A stretch of 6,848 nucleotides of DNA, taken from contig JAODNS010000314.1 in NCBI GenBank assembly GCA_025465145.1, forward strand, positions 1 through 6,848, given 5' to 3'. The position numbers were made by a program, and so were the translations under genes. Shown here one piece after another: positions 1 to 5,312 of the stretch (position 1 is its first letter; every line of letters begins with the position of its first letter). The notes below the pieces were generated by a model. It was not told the DNA's origin. It saw nothing but the letters and a program-made list of their open reading frames with translations, and searched no databases. This DNA comes from Frankiales bacterium (GTDB taxonomy: Bacteria; Actinomycetota; Actinomycetes; Mycobacteriales; SCTD01).

Positions 1-35
1 TGGTCGCCGCCGCGGTCGCCGTGGCTCTGGGCTGA
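1..35 (+). CDS. 3' end of an unidentified plus-strand gene (partial)
   Basis: In the frame starting at base 3 the codons read V-A-A-A-V-A-V-A-L-G and end in TGA at 33-35. Nine of the ten codons end in G or C, as expected for coding DNA here. The stop lies three bases from the minus-strand M23 stop, which suits a convergent pair. Only ten residues are visible, all small or hydrophobic, so no family can be assigned. In other actinomycetes genes such as dprA or a tyrosine recombinase can lie on this side of the M23/rpsB pair, but nothing here identifies either. The fragment could also be chance open sequence. Confidence 0.35.
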   Translation, partial: VAAAVAVALG

Positions 36-38
36 CGC

Positions 39-908
39 TCACGAGGCGGAGCGCCTCGCCCGTGCCTGCTCCAGGTCGAGCAGCAGCCCGGGCGGCCCGA
101 CCGGCTCGTCCTCCAGCGGCTCCGGCGGGACGCTGCCGATGCCGCCGCTGACCGGGTCGTCCGGGGGTCGCGGCCGGGCCAGCAGGCCCACCCCGAGGAC
201 GAGGGCGACCACCGCGGCCGCACCGAGGGGGGCCTCGGCCGCGCGCAGCGACCATGACGGCTCGCCCGGAGCAGGGGGAGCGGCGGGCTCCGGGAGCACG
301 GCTCCGGTACGGCCCGCAGCAGCAGCCGGGACCTCGGCAGCCCGGGTGCGGAGCGCAGTGGCTGGACCGCCTGCTGCCGCGCCCCCCGACGACGGATGCA
401 GGCTGGCACTGCCACCGCCGGCGACACCGCTCCCGAGCGGCAGCAGCCGCACGGGCCCCCGCTCCACCAGCCGCACCGGGTCGAGGTACTGCTCGCCGCG
501 CCGCAGCCCCCAGTGCAGGCAGGCGGCGACCGGGCAGCCGGCATGACCGGAGGACAGCGACCCGACCAGCTCGCCCAGCGCCACCTCCTGCCCGACCCGC
601 ACCGAGGCCGCCACCGGCTCGTACGTCGTGCGCAGCGCGCCGTGCGTCACCACGACCACGCCGCGGCCGGCCAGCAGCCCGGCGTAGGTGACGCGGCCGG
701 CGGCGGAGGCCCGCACCGCGGCTCCCTCCACCGAGGGCAGGTCCACGCCGCGGTGGCCGGCGCCGTAGGTGGATGCCGGCGGCGCGAACGGCCGGGCCAC
801 GTCGTGCTCGCCGGGCAGCGGCCAGACCCACGCCCCGTCGTCAGCAGCAGCCGGTCCGGCCACGCCGACCAGCACGAGCAGCACCACGAGCCCACGGACA
901 GCCAGCAC
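39..908 (-). CDS. Secreted, membrane-anchored M23 (LytM-like) peptidase-fold protein
   Basis: This 289-residue protein (numbered from the GTG at 908) starts with a Sec-type signal peptide, roughly residues 1-22, with a hydrophobic core rich in Leu and Val followed by GPAAADD. Residues about 27-148 match the M23/LytM endopeptidase fold: GHRGVDL carries zinc ligands His52 and Asp56, and CLHWGLR carries His132. A Pro/Ala/Gly-rich linker follows, then a probable transmembrane helix (about 226-244) and a short cytoplasmic tail. M23 enzymes cut peptide cross-links in peptidoglycan. Here the first His of the usual HxH motif is Cys130, and the usual YxHL His position reads TYEPV (Pro98), so catalysis is doubtful and a regulatory or binding role is possible. 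Cys125 and Cys130 could form a disulfide. An M23 gene divergent from rpsB is a known actinobacterial arrangement. A GTG at 917 is also in frame but has no usable ribosome-binding-site spacing. Confidence 0.85.
   Translation of the reverse strand: MLAVRGLVVLLVLVGVAGPAAADDGAWVWPLPGEHDVARPFAPPASTYGAGHRGVDLPSVEGAAVRASAAGRVTYAGLLAGRGVVVVTHGALRTTYEPVAASVRVGQEVALGELVGSLSSGHAGCPVAACLHWGLRRGEQYLDPVRLVERGPVRLLPLGSGVAGGGSASLHPSSGGAAAGGPATALRTRAAEVPAAAAGRTGAVLPEPAAPPAPGEPSWSLRAAEAPLGAAAVVALVLGVGLLARPRPPDDPVSGGIGSVPPEPLEDEPVGPPGLLLDLEQARARRSAS
42..58 (+). terminator. Candidate hairpin terminator at a convergent junction
   Basis: A perfect 7-bp inverted repeat (CGAGGCG, loop GAG, CGCCTCG) begins six bases after the stop of the upstream plus-strand gene. 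It lies inside the last codons of the opposing M23 gene. There is no T-tract after it. Actinobacterial terminators often lack a U-tract, so a termination or 3'-end stabilising role is plausible but inferred. Because it is a dyad it would also form in transcripts from the minus strand, but there it sits before the stop codon. Confidence 0.4.
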
Positions 909-916
909 CGCGTCCA

Positions 917-921
917 CCTCC
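917..921 (-). promoter_or_regulatory. Ribosome binding site that decides the M23 start
   Basis: On the minus strand GGAGG occupies 921-917 and is followed by eight bases before the GTG at 908-906. That is good Shine-Dalgarno spacing. The alternative GTG at 917 overlaps the last G of this motif, so the longer start would leave no spacer. I therefore prefer the start at 908. Confidence 0.6.
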
Positions 922-924
922 CTC

Positions 925-979
925 GACCAGGACGACGCAAGGACCTTGCGACCAGGCCCCTGCCGGCGTCAGGACCAGG
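925..979 (+). repeat. Three direct GACCAGG repeats in the M23/rpsB intergenic region
   Basis: GACCAGG occurs at 925-931, 950-956 and 973-979, with start-to-start distances of 25 and 23 bases, about two helical turns. The second and third copies share nine bases (GACCAGGCC). The repeats sit just upstream of the M23 start and upstream of the proposed rpsB -10 box. Regular spacing on one helix face suits a transcription-factor array, but no regulator is identified. Confidence 0.4.
936..950. promoter_or_regulatory. 15-bp perfect palindrome, candidate operator
   Basis: CGCAAGG-A-CCTTGCG is a perfect dyad with 7-bp arms around one central base. Its nearest end is 28 bases upstream of the M23 start at 908, between the first two GACCAGG repeats. 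Such a dyad suits a dimeric regulator. As RNA it could also form a 6-bp stem with a three-base loop. No matching known operator consensus is recognised, and chance occurrence is not excluded. Confidence 0.35.
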
Positions 980-1017
980 CCGGAGGTTGTGGACGACGCA
1001 GCCAGCCGCCGCACCCG

Positions 1018-1023
1018 TACACT
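1018..1023 (+). promoter_or_regulatory. Candidate -10 box for the rpsB-tsf promoter
   Basis: TACACT fits the actinobacterial -10 pattern TANNNT. The -35 region at the usual spacing (about 994-1000) is poor, and the nearest TTG-containing hexamer (987-992) is too far upstream at 25 bases. Transcription from here would begin near 1030 and give a leader of about 190 bases before rpsB. It is the best promoter candidate I see for rpsB by eye, but it is not proven. Confidence 0.35.
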
Positions 1024-1034
1024 CGTTGCAGCGA

Positions 1035-1224
1035 CCCGGTCCGCCGGGCCGACTTCGCGTGCCCCACGCACCGCCCGCGCCACCGGTCTCCGCAAGGAGT
1101 CGGCGCGAGCAGGGGCATCAGGGCCGAACCCCAACCGGGGAGCGGCGACAACCGACCGCCACGCGGCCGCGCCTGCCTGACCAGTGGGTGCACGCCGACG
1201 TGGACTGCACAGAGAGGCCACCCA
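1035..1224 (+). promoter_or_regulatory. Possibly structured 5' leader of rpsB mRNA
   Basis: Several short stems can be drawn by hand: CCCGG/CCGGG (1035-1048), GCGTG/CACGC with loop CCC (1057-1069), and an eight-pair stem with one bulge (1083-1103) closed by a GCAA tetraloop. There is also CCCC/GGGG (1129-1140), which competes with GGGG at 1112-1115. TGGGTG (1185-1190) can pair with CACCCA (1219-1224), enclosing the AGAGAGG ribosome binding site and touching the first base of the ATG. In several bacteria S2 represses its own operon through the rpsB leader. Whether this leader does so is inference, and GC-rich DNA forms short stems easily. Confidence 0.35.
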
Positions 1225-2171
1225 TGGCCGTCGTCACCATGCGCCAGCTGATCGAGAGCGGCGCGCACTTCGGGCACCAGACCAAGCGCTGGAACCCCAA
1301 GATGAAGCGCTTCATCTTCACCGAGCGCAACGGCATCTACATCATCGACCTGACCCAGACCCTGGGCTACATCGACCGCGCGTACGACTTCGTCCGCGAG
1401 ACGGTCGCCCACGGCGGGACGGTCATGTTCGTCGGCACCAAGCGCCAGGCGCAGGAGGCCATCGCCGAGCAGGCCGGCCGCGTCGGCATGCCCTACGTCA
1501 CCGAGCGCTGGCTGGGCGGCATGCTCACCAACTTCCAGACCGTCTACAAGCGCCTGCAGCGCCTCAAGGAGCTCGAGCTCATCGAGGCCACCGGCGGCCA
1601 GACCGTGCTGACGAAGAAGGAGGCGCTCGTCCTTTCCCGCGAGCGCATCAAGCTGCAGCGCACGCTCGGCGGCATCCGCGAGATGACGCGCACCCCGAGC
1701 GCGGTGTGGGTCGTCGACACGAACAAGGAGCACCTCGCGGTCAACGAGGCGCGCAAGCTCGGCATCCCGGTCGTCGCGATCCTGGACACCAACTGCGACC
1801 CCGACGTCGTGGACTACAAGATCCCGGGCAACGACGACGCGATCCGCAGCATCCAGGTGCTCACCCGCGTCATCGCCGACGCCGTCGCCGAGGGCCTGAT
1901 GGCCCGCGCCGGTGCCTCCAGCAGCGACAGCAAGCCCGAGGCCGGCCAGCTGGCCGGCGACGAGCCGCTGCCGGAGTGGGAGACGCAGCTGCTCACCGGT
2001 GCCGCCTCCGAGGCGGCCGGCACCGCCGGTGGCGCCACGATCGACAGCGCCGGCTGGGCCGAGCCCGTCGCCGGTGCCGCCGGTGAGGCCGCGCCTGCCG
2101 TGACCGGGGCCGCCGCGCCGACCGAGTCCGCCGCCCCCGCCGCCCCCACCGAGGGCGACCCTCAGCAGTAG
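1224..2171 (+). CDS. rpsB: 30S ribosomal protein S2
   Basis: S2 is a late-assembling protein of the small ribosomal subunit, placed at the head-body junction on the solvent side and needed for binding of S1-type proteins and initiation. The 315-residue product begins MAVVTMRQLIESGAHFGHQT and has the family motifs FGHQTKRWNPKM (16-27), RWLGGMLTN (95-103) and LDTNCDPD (187-194). The start is supported by AGAGAGG at 1211-1217 with a six-base spacer and by homology starting right at the Met. The conserved body ends near residue 228. The remaining 87 residues are a low-complexity Ala/Gly/Pro/Glu tail, probably disordered, with one ordered-looking motif PLPEWETQLL near 248-257. Long tails of this kind are common in actinobacterial S2. 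It is the first gene of the rpsB-tsf operon. Confidence 0.98.
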   Translation: MAVVTMRQLIESGAHFGHQTKRWNPKMKRFIFTERNGIYIIDLTQTLGYIDRAYDFVRETVAHGGTVMFVGTKRQAQEAIAEQAGRVGMPYVTERWLGGMLTNFQTVYKRLQRLKELELIEATGGQTVLTKKEALVLSRERIKLQRTLGGIREMTRTPSAVWVVDTNKEHLAVNEARKLGIPVVAILDTNCDPDVVDYKIPGNDDAIRSIQVLTRVIADAVAEGLMARAGASSSDSKPEAGQLAGDEPLPEWETQLLTGAASEAAGTAGGATIDSAGWAEPVAGAAGEAAPAVTGAAAPTESAAPAAPTEGDPQQ

Positions 2172-2185
2172 CCCGCCCGCAAGGC

Positions 2186-2221
2186 CGGCGGCGCCGGGGG
2201 AGACCCCTTCCGGCGCCGCCG
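2186..2221 (+). terminator. Strong intercistronic hairpin between rpsB and tsf (possible attenuator)
   Basis: A perfect 12-bp inverted repeat (2186-2197 with 2210-2221, core GGCGGCGCCGG/CCGGCGCCGCC) starts 14 bases after the rpsB stop. G-U and G-C pairs could extend the stem inward. No T-tract follows, so complete termination is unlikely. In E. coli and other bacteria rpsB and tsf are cotranscribed with unequal expression, and a stem at this position fits partial attenuation, or mRNA processing or protection. It ends about 20 bases before the tsf ribosome binding site. Confidence 0.55.
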
Positions 2222-2252
2222 ACCTGCGTCCAACCCTCACCAGGAGACACAC

Positions 2253-3071
2253 ATGGCTTCCATCAGCGCTGCGGACATCAAGAAGCTCCGCGCGGCCACC
2301 GGCGCGGGCATGACCGACTGCAAGAACGCCCTCGTCGAGGCCGATGGGGACTACGACAAGGCCGTCGAGTTCCTGCGCATCAAGGGCCTCAAGGGCGTCG
2401 CCAAGCGCGAGGGGCGGGCGGCCAGCAACGGCCTCATCGTCGCCAAGCTCGACGGCACCAAGAAGGGCACCCTGCTCGAGCTCAACTGCGAGACCGACTT
2501 CGTCGCCAAGGGGTCCACGTTCCAGGAGCTCGCGACGCAGGTCGTCGACGCCGCTCAGGGCGCCAACGACGTCGAGAGCATCACGGTGGACGGCAAGGCG
2601 CTCAAGGACGTCCTCGACGACGCCGGCGCGCTGCTCGGCGAGAAGATCGAGGTCCGCCGGGTCGTCTCCTTCGAGGGCGAGTACGTCAGCGTCTACCTGC
2701 ACAAGACGAGCCCCGACCTCCCGCCGCAGCTCGGCGTGCTGGTCGAGCTGTCCGCGGAGAACGCCGCTGTTGCCAAGGACGTCGCGCAGCACATCGCCGC
2801 CCTGCCGCCGCAGTTCGTCAGCCGCGACCAGGTCCCGGACGACGCCGTCGCCAAGGAGCGCGAGATCGCCCGCGCCACCGCGATCGAGGAGGGCAAGCCC
2901 GAGGCTGCGCTCGACAAGATCGTCGAAGGCCGGGTGACGGGCTTCTTCAAGGAGAACGTCCTGCTCGAGCAGTCCTTCGCGAAGGACAACAAGAAGACTG
3001 TCGGCAAGGTCCTCGAGGAGGCCGGCGTGAGCGTCCTCGGCTTCGCCCGCTTCAAGGTGGGCCAGGCCTAG
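2253..3071 (+). CDS. tsf: Translation elongation factor Ts (EF-Ts)
   Basis: EF-Ts is the cytoplasmic guanine nucleotide exchange factor that releases GDP from EF-Tu so that EF-Tu can rebind GTP and aminoacyl-tRNA. The 272-residue protein has the N-terminal UBA-like domain (about 1-50, with TGAGMTDCKNAL at 16-27), then the signature core ELNCETDFVAKG (76-87). Asp82 and Phe83 are the residues that wedge into EF-Tu near its magnesium site in known structures. A dimerisation-type region and the C-terminal GFFKENVLLEQSF (230-242) complete a full-length protein of usual actinobacterial size. AGGAGA at 2242-2247 lies five bases before the ATG. The gene follows rpsB by 81 bases, the classical rpsB-tsf pairing. 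Confidence 0.98.
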   Translation: MASISAADIKKLRAATGAGMTDCKNALVEADGDYDKAVEFLRIKGLKGVAKREGRAASNGLIVAKLDGTKKGTLLELNCETDFVAKGSTFQELATQVVDAAQGANDVESITVDGKALKDVLDDAGALLGEKIEVRRVVSFEGEYVSVYLHKTSPDLPPQLGVLVELSAENAAVAKDVAQHIAALPPQFVSRDQVPDDAVAKEREIARATAIEEGKPEAALDKIVEGRVTGFFKENVLLEQSFAKDNKKTVGKVLEEAGVSVLGFARFKVGQA

Positions 3072-3100
3072 AGTTCCGCCCGACATCCCGTACGCCTGAC

Positions 3101-3144
3101 AGGAGGCCGCCCCCGCATGAGCACCACACCGGAGGCGGCCTCCT
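3101..3144 (+). promoter_or_regulatory. 11-bp stem sequestering the pyrH Shine-Dalgarno sequence
   Basis: Bases 3101-3111 (AGGAGGCCGCC), which contain the AGGAGG ribosome binding site, are perfectly complementary to 3134-3144 (GGCGGCCTCCT), codons 6-10 of pyrH. The 22-base loop (3112-3133) holds the ATG. A competing hairpin can form between GGAGG (3131-3135) and CCTCC (3139-3143), which would free the ribosome binding site. Nine of the eleven pairs are G-C. The tsf stop is 29 bases upstream of the stem, so a terminating ribosome would probably not melt it. The geometry suggests translational control of pyrH, which is inferred. Confidence 0.55.
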
Positions 3145-3875
3145 CGGCTGGACAGGACAAGCCGTACAGCCGAGTCCTGCTCAAGCTGTCCGGTGAGGTG
3201 TTCGGCGGCGGCGAGGTCGGGCTCGACCTCAACGTCGTGGCGGACATCGCGCGGCAGGTCCGCGACGTCGTGCGCAGCGGCGTCGAGGTGGCCATCGTCG
3301 TCGGCGGCGGCAACTTCTTCCGCGGCGCGGAGATCGCCCAGCGTGGCATGGACCGCAGCCGGGCCGACTACATGGGCATGCTCGGCACGGTCATGAACTG
3401 CCTGGCGCTGCAGGACCTGCTCGAGCAGGCCGGCGTGGAGACGCGCGTGCAGACGGCCATCGCCATGGGCCAGGTCGCCGAGCCGTACATCCCGCGCAAG
3501 GCCATCCGCCACCTGCAGAAGGGCCGCGTCGTCATCTTCGGCGCCGGTGCCGGCATGCCGTTCTTCTCGACCGACACGGTCGCGGCGCAGCGGGCGCTGG
3601 AGATCGGTTGCACGGTGCTGCTCATGGCCAAGACCATCGACGGCGTGTACGACGACGACCCGCGCACCAACCCCGACGCGGTCAAGTTCGACGCCGTCAG
3701 CTACGACGAGGTGCTCGGCCGGGCGCTGAAGGTGGCCGACGCCGCCGCCTTCAGCCTCTGCATGGAGAACGGGCTGCCCATCGTCGTGTTCAACCTGATG
3801 GAGGACGGCAACATCGGACGGGCCGTCCGCGGTGAGAAGATCGGGACCCTCGTCAGCGCGGAAGGACAGCAGTGA
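3117..3875 (+). CDS. pyrH: UMP kinase (uridylate kinase)
   Basis: PyrH phosphorylates UMP to UDP with ATP in pyrimidine nucleotide synthesis. The bacterial enzyme is a hexamer of the amino-acid kinase fold, inhibited by UTP and often activated by GTP. The 252-residue product shows RVLLKLSGE (19-27, phosphate-binding Lys23), VVGGGNFFRG (61-70), the UMP-binding DYMGMLGTVMN stretch (84-94), GAGAGMPFFSTDT (142-154) and AKTIDGVYDDDP (171-182). The first 15 or so residues are a variable extension. No other start codon exists between there and the conserved fold, so the ATG at 3117 is fixed despite the stem covering its AGGAGG (3101-3106, ten-base spacer). The stop overlaps the frr start in GTGA. 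Supply of UTP and CTP links it to RNA synthesis and to cdsA downstream. Confidence 0.97.
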   Translation: MSTTPEAASSAGQDKPYSRVLLKLSGEVFGGGEVGLDLNVVADIARQVRDVVRSGVEVAIVVGGGNFFRGAEIAQRGMDRSRADYMGMLGTVMNCLALQDLLEQAGVETRVQTAIAMGQVAEPYIPRKAIRHLQKGRVVIFGAGAGMPFFSTDTVAAQRALEIGCTVLLMAKTIDGVYDDDPRTNPDAVKFDAVSYDEVLGRALKVADAAAFSLCMENGLPIVVFNLMEDGNIGRAVRGEKIGTLVSAEGQQ

Positions 3876-4429
3876 TCGACGAAACGCTCCTCGACGCCGA
3901 GGAGAAGATGGAGAAGGCGGTCAGCGTCGCGAAGGAGGACTTCGGCGGCATCCGCACCGGCCGCGCGACGCCGGCGATGTTCAACAAGATCGTCGTCGAC
4001 TACTACGGCGCGATGACCCCGGTGAACCAGCTGTCGTCGCTGACGGTGCCGGAGCCCCGGATGGCGGTCATCAACCCGTACGACAAGGCCTCGCTCGGGC
4101 TGATCGAGCGCGCGATCCGCGACTCCGACCTGGGGGTGAACCCCACGAACGACGGCTCGATCATCCGGATCGTCTTCCCGCAGCTGACCGAGGAGCGCCG
4201 CAAGGAGTTCGTGAAGGTCGCCCGCACCAAAGCCGAGGACGCCAAGATCTCGATCCGCAACATCCGCCGGCGCGCCAAGGAGGAGCTCGACCGCCTGGCC
4301 AAGGACGGCGAGACCGGCGAGGACGAGGTCGCCCGCGCCGAGAAGGAGCTGGAGAAGACGACGGCGCAGTACGTCTCCGCGGTCGACGAGCTGCTCCGCC
4401 ACAAGGAAGCCGAGCTGCTCGAGGTCTGA
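3872..4429 (+). CDS. frr: Ribosome recycling factor
   Basis: RRF acts with EF-G to split the post-termination ribosome into subunits and free mRNA and tRNA. The 185-residue protein has the usual length and two-domain plan: a three-helix bundle from residues about 1-29 and 105-185, and an inserted alpha/beta domain (about 30-104). Motifs include GGIRTGRATPA (25-35), NPYDK (68-72), FPQLTEERRKE (102-112) and SIRNIRRRAKEEL (127-139), the last carrying the arginine patch that contacts 23S rRNA. It starts with GTG at 3872, overlapping the pyrH stop by four bases, with GAAGGA at 3861-3866 as ribosome binding site. This points to translational coupling with pyrH. It ends one base into cdsA. Confidence 0.97.
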   Translation: MIDETLLDAEEKMEKAVSVAKEDFGGIRTGRATPAMFNKIVVDYYGAMTPVNQLSSLTVPEPRMAVINPYDKASLGLIERAIRDSDLGVNPTNDGSIIRIVFPQLTEERRKEFVKVARTKAEDAKISIRNIRRRAKEELDRLAKDGETGEDEVARAEKELEKTTAQYVSAVDELLRHKEAELLEV

Positions 4430-5274
4430 TGGCCACCGACCTGCTGCCGGAGGCACCTCCCAAGACCAGCCGCGCCGGGCGCAACCTGCCGGTCGCCATC
4501 GCGATCGGCCTGGGCCTCGGCCTGCTCATCACGGTGCCGCTGTTCTCCCCGTACCGCTGGGCGTTCATCGTCGTCGTCGCGGCCGCCATGTGCGTCGGCA
4601 CGTACGAGGTCGTGAAGGCGCTGCGCACCCTCGGCGCCCAGCCGCCGCTCGCGCCGCTGCTCGTGGGTGGTGTCGCGATGGTCGTGCTGGCGTACCGGGA
4701 GGGGTCCGAGGCGCTGTTCGTCGCGCTGGTGCTGACGGTGCTGTCCTGCCTCGTCTGGCGGCTTGCCGACCCGGCGGAGGGGTACCTGCGCGACGTCGCG
4801 GCGAGCACGTTCTCGGCCGCGTACGTGCCGTTCCTCATCAGCTTCGCGGCGCTCCTGACGGTGCCGCCGGACGGGCCGCGCCGGGTGACCGCGTTCATCG
4901 CGACGGTCGTCTGCAGCGATGTCGGCGGCTACGCGGCGGGCGTGCTGTTCGGCAAGCACCCGATGGCGCCGAGCGTCTCGCCGAAGAAGTCCTGGGAGGG
5001 CTTCGCCGGCTCGGTGCTCGCCTGCGCGCTGGCCGGCGGCATCTTCTTCGTCACGCTGTTCGACGCCTCGCCCGTCCTGGGCGTGCTGTTCGGCCTCGCC
5101 GTCGTCGGGACGGCCACGCTCGGCGACCTCGGCGAGTCGATGGTCAAGCGGGACATCGGCATCAAGGACATGGGCACGCTGCTGCCGGGCCACGGCGGGC
5201 TCATGGACCGGCTCGACTCGCTGCTGCCGACCGCGCCGGTCGCCTTCCTGCTGCTCAGCCTCTTCCTCGACTGA
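4429..5274 (+). CDS. cdsA: Phosphatidate cytidylyltransferase (CDP-diacylglycerol synthase)
   Basis: CdsA is an integral membrane enzyme that joins phosphatidic acid and CTP to give CDP-diacylglycerol and pyrophosphate, the precursor of phosphatidylinositol, cardiolipin and other phospholipids. The 281-residue protein has about eight hydrophobic segments (first near 20-38, last near 267-280). It carries the family signature SMVKRDIGIKD (237-247) followed by PGHGGLMDRLDS (253-264). Upstream, SDVGGYAAG (163-171) and SPKKSWEG (184-191) are further conserved active-site stretches, with Asp residues for the metal pair. The ATG overlaps the frr stop as TGATG, with GAGG at 4421-4424 four bases before it, so coupling to frr is likely. 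The first 18 residues are a cytoplasmic Pro/Arg/Lys-containing leader. Confidence 0.97.
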   Translation: MATDLLPEAPPKTSRAGRNLPVAIAIGLGLGLLITVPLFSPYRWAFIVVVAAAMCVGTYEVVKALRTLGAQPPLAPLLVGGVAMVVLAYREGSEALFVALVLTVLSCLVWRLADPAEGYLRDVAASTFSAAYVPFLISFAALLTVPPDGPRRVTAFIATVVCSDVGGYAAGVLFGKHPMAPSVSPKKSWEGFAGSVLACALAGGIFFVTLFDASPVLGVLFGLAVVGTATLGDLGESMVKRDIGIKDMGTLLPGHGGLMDRLDSLLPTAPVAFLLLSLFLD

Positions 5275-5312
5275 TCGGGAAGATCGGGGCGGCTCCGTAC
5301 GCTGAACCACCG
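5273..5312 (+). promoter_or_regulatory. Candidate leaderless promoter for rlmN
   Basis: TACGCT at 5298-5303 matches TANNNT and ends eight bases before the GTG at 5312, so transcription would begin at or next to the start codon. There is no Shine-Dalgarno sequence at proper distance from this GTG, which suits a leaderless mRNA, a frequent form in actinobacteria. The -35 region is poor. A GATCGGG direct repeat (5273-5279 and 5282-5288) lies just upstream and begins within the cdsA stop codon. rlmN could also be read through from cdsA, 37 bases away. Confidence 0.5.

Larger units (their letters stand above)
909..1223. other. Divergent intergenic region between the M23 gene and rpsB
   Basis: About 315 bases lie between two divergent genes and should hold both promoters. 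The M23-proximal half carries three GACCAGG repeats and a 15-bp palindrome. The rpsB-proximal half carries a -10-like TACACT and then some 190 bases with several short possible hairpins. I find no convincing -10 box for the M23 gene on the minus strand. The rpsB reading frame happens to stay open upstream through this region and beyond, but no conserved S2 sequence exists before 1224, so I do not call a longer S2 or a separate small gene. Confidence 0.7.

Noticed and set aside
142..154. Possible active-site change in the PyrH GAGAGMPFFSTDT motif compared with the common GTGNPFFTTDT form
   Set aside because: Actinobacterial UMP kinases vary at these positions, and the key Phe, Thr and Asp are kept. 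The positions given are protein residues, and I see no sign of inactivation.
139..691. Plus-strand open frames opposite the M23 gene
   Set aside because: They are Arg/Pro/Ala-rich shadows, while the minus strand has a recognisable signal peptide, M23 motifs and membrane anchor.
1162..1171. Ten-bp palindrome CGCGGCCGCG in the rpsB leader
   Set aside because: Short pure-GC palindromes of this kind are common by chance at this base composition, and nothing around it suggests a site.
396..1223. An upstream in-frame extension of rpsB to a start at 396
   Set aside because: The added 276 residues are antisense to the M23 gene and intergenic DNA and look non-coding. S2 homology and a ribosome binding site place the start at 1224.
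969..3512. A very long minus-strand open frame of more than 800 codons opposite rpsB, tsf and pyrH
   Set aside because: It is the antisense shadow of well-identified genes in GC-rich DNA with strong third-position bias. Its translation is low-complexity Leu/Asp/Gly/Arg sequence with no domain.
3832..4428. An extended cdsA start upstream within pyrH and frr
   Set aside because: The extension reads through frr in another frame and is Arg/Gly-rich nonsense. The TGATG junction and hydrophobic N-terminus fit the ATG at 4429.
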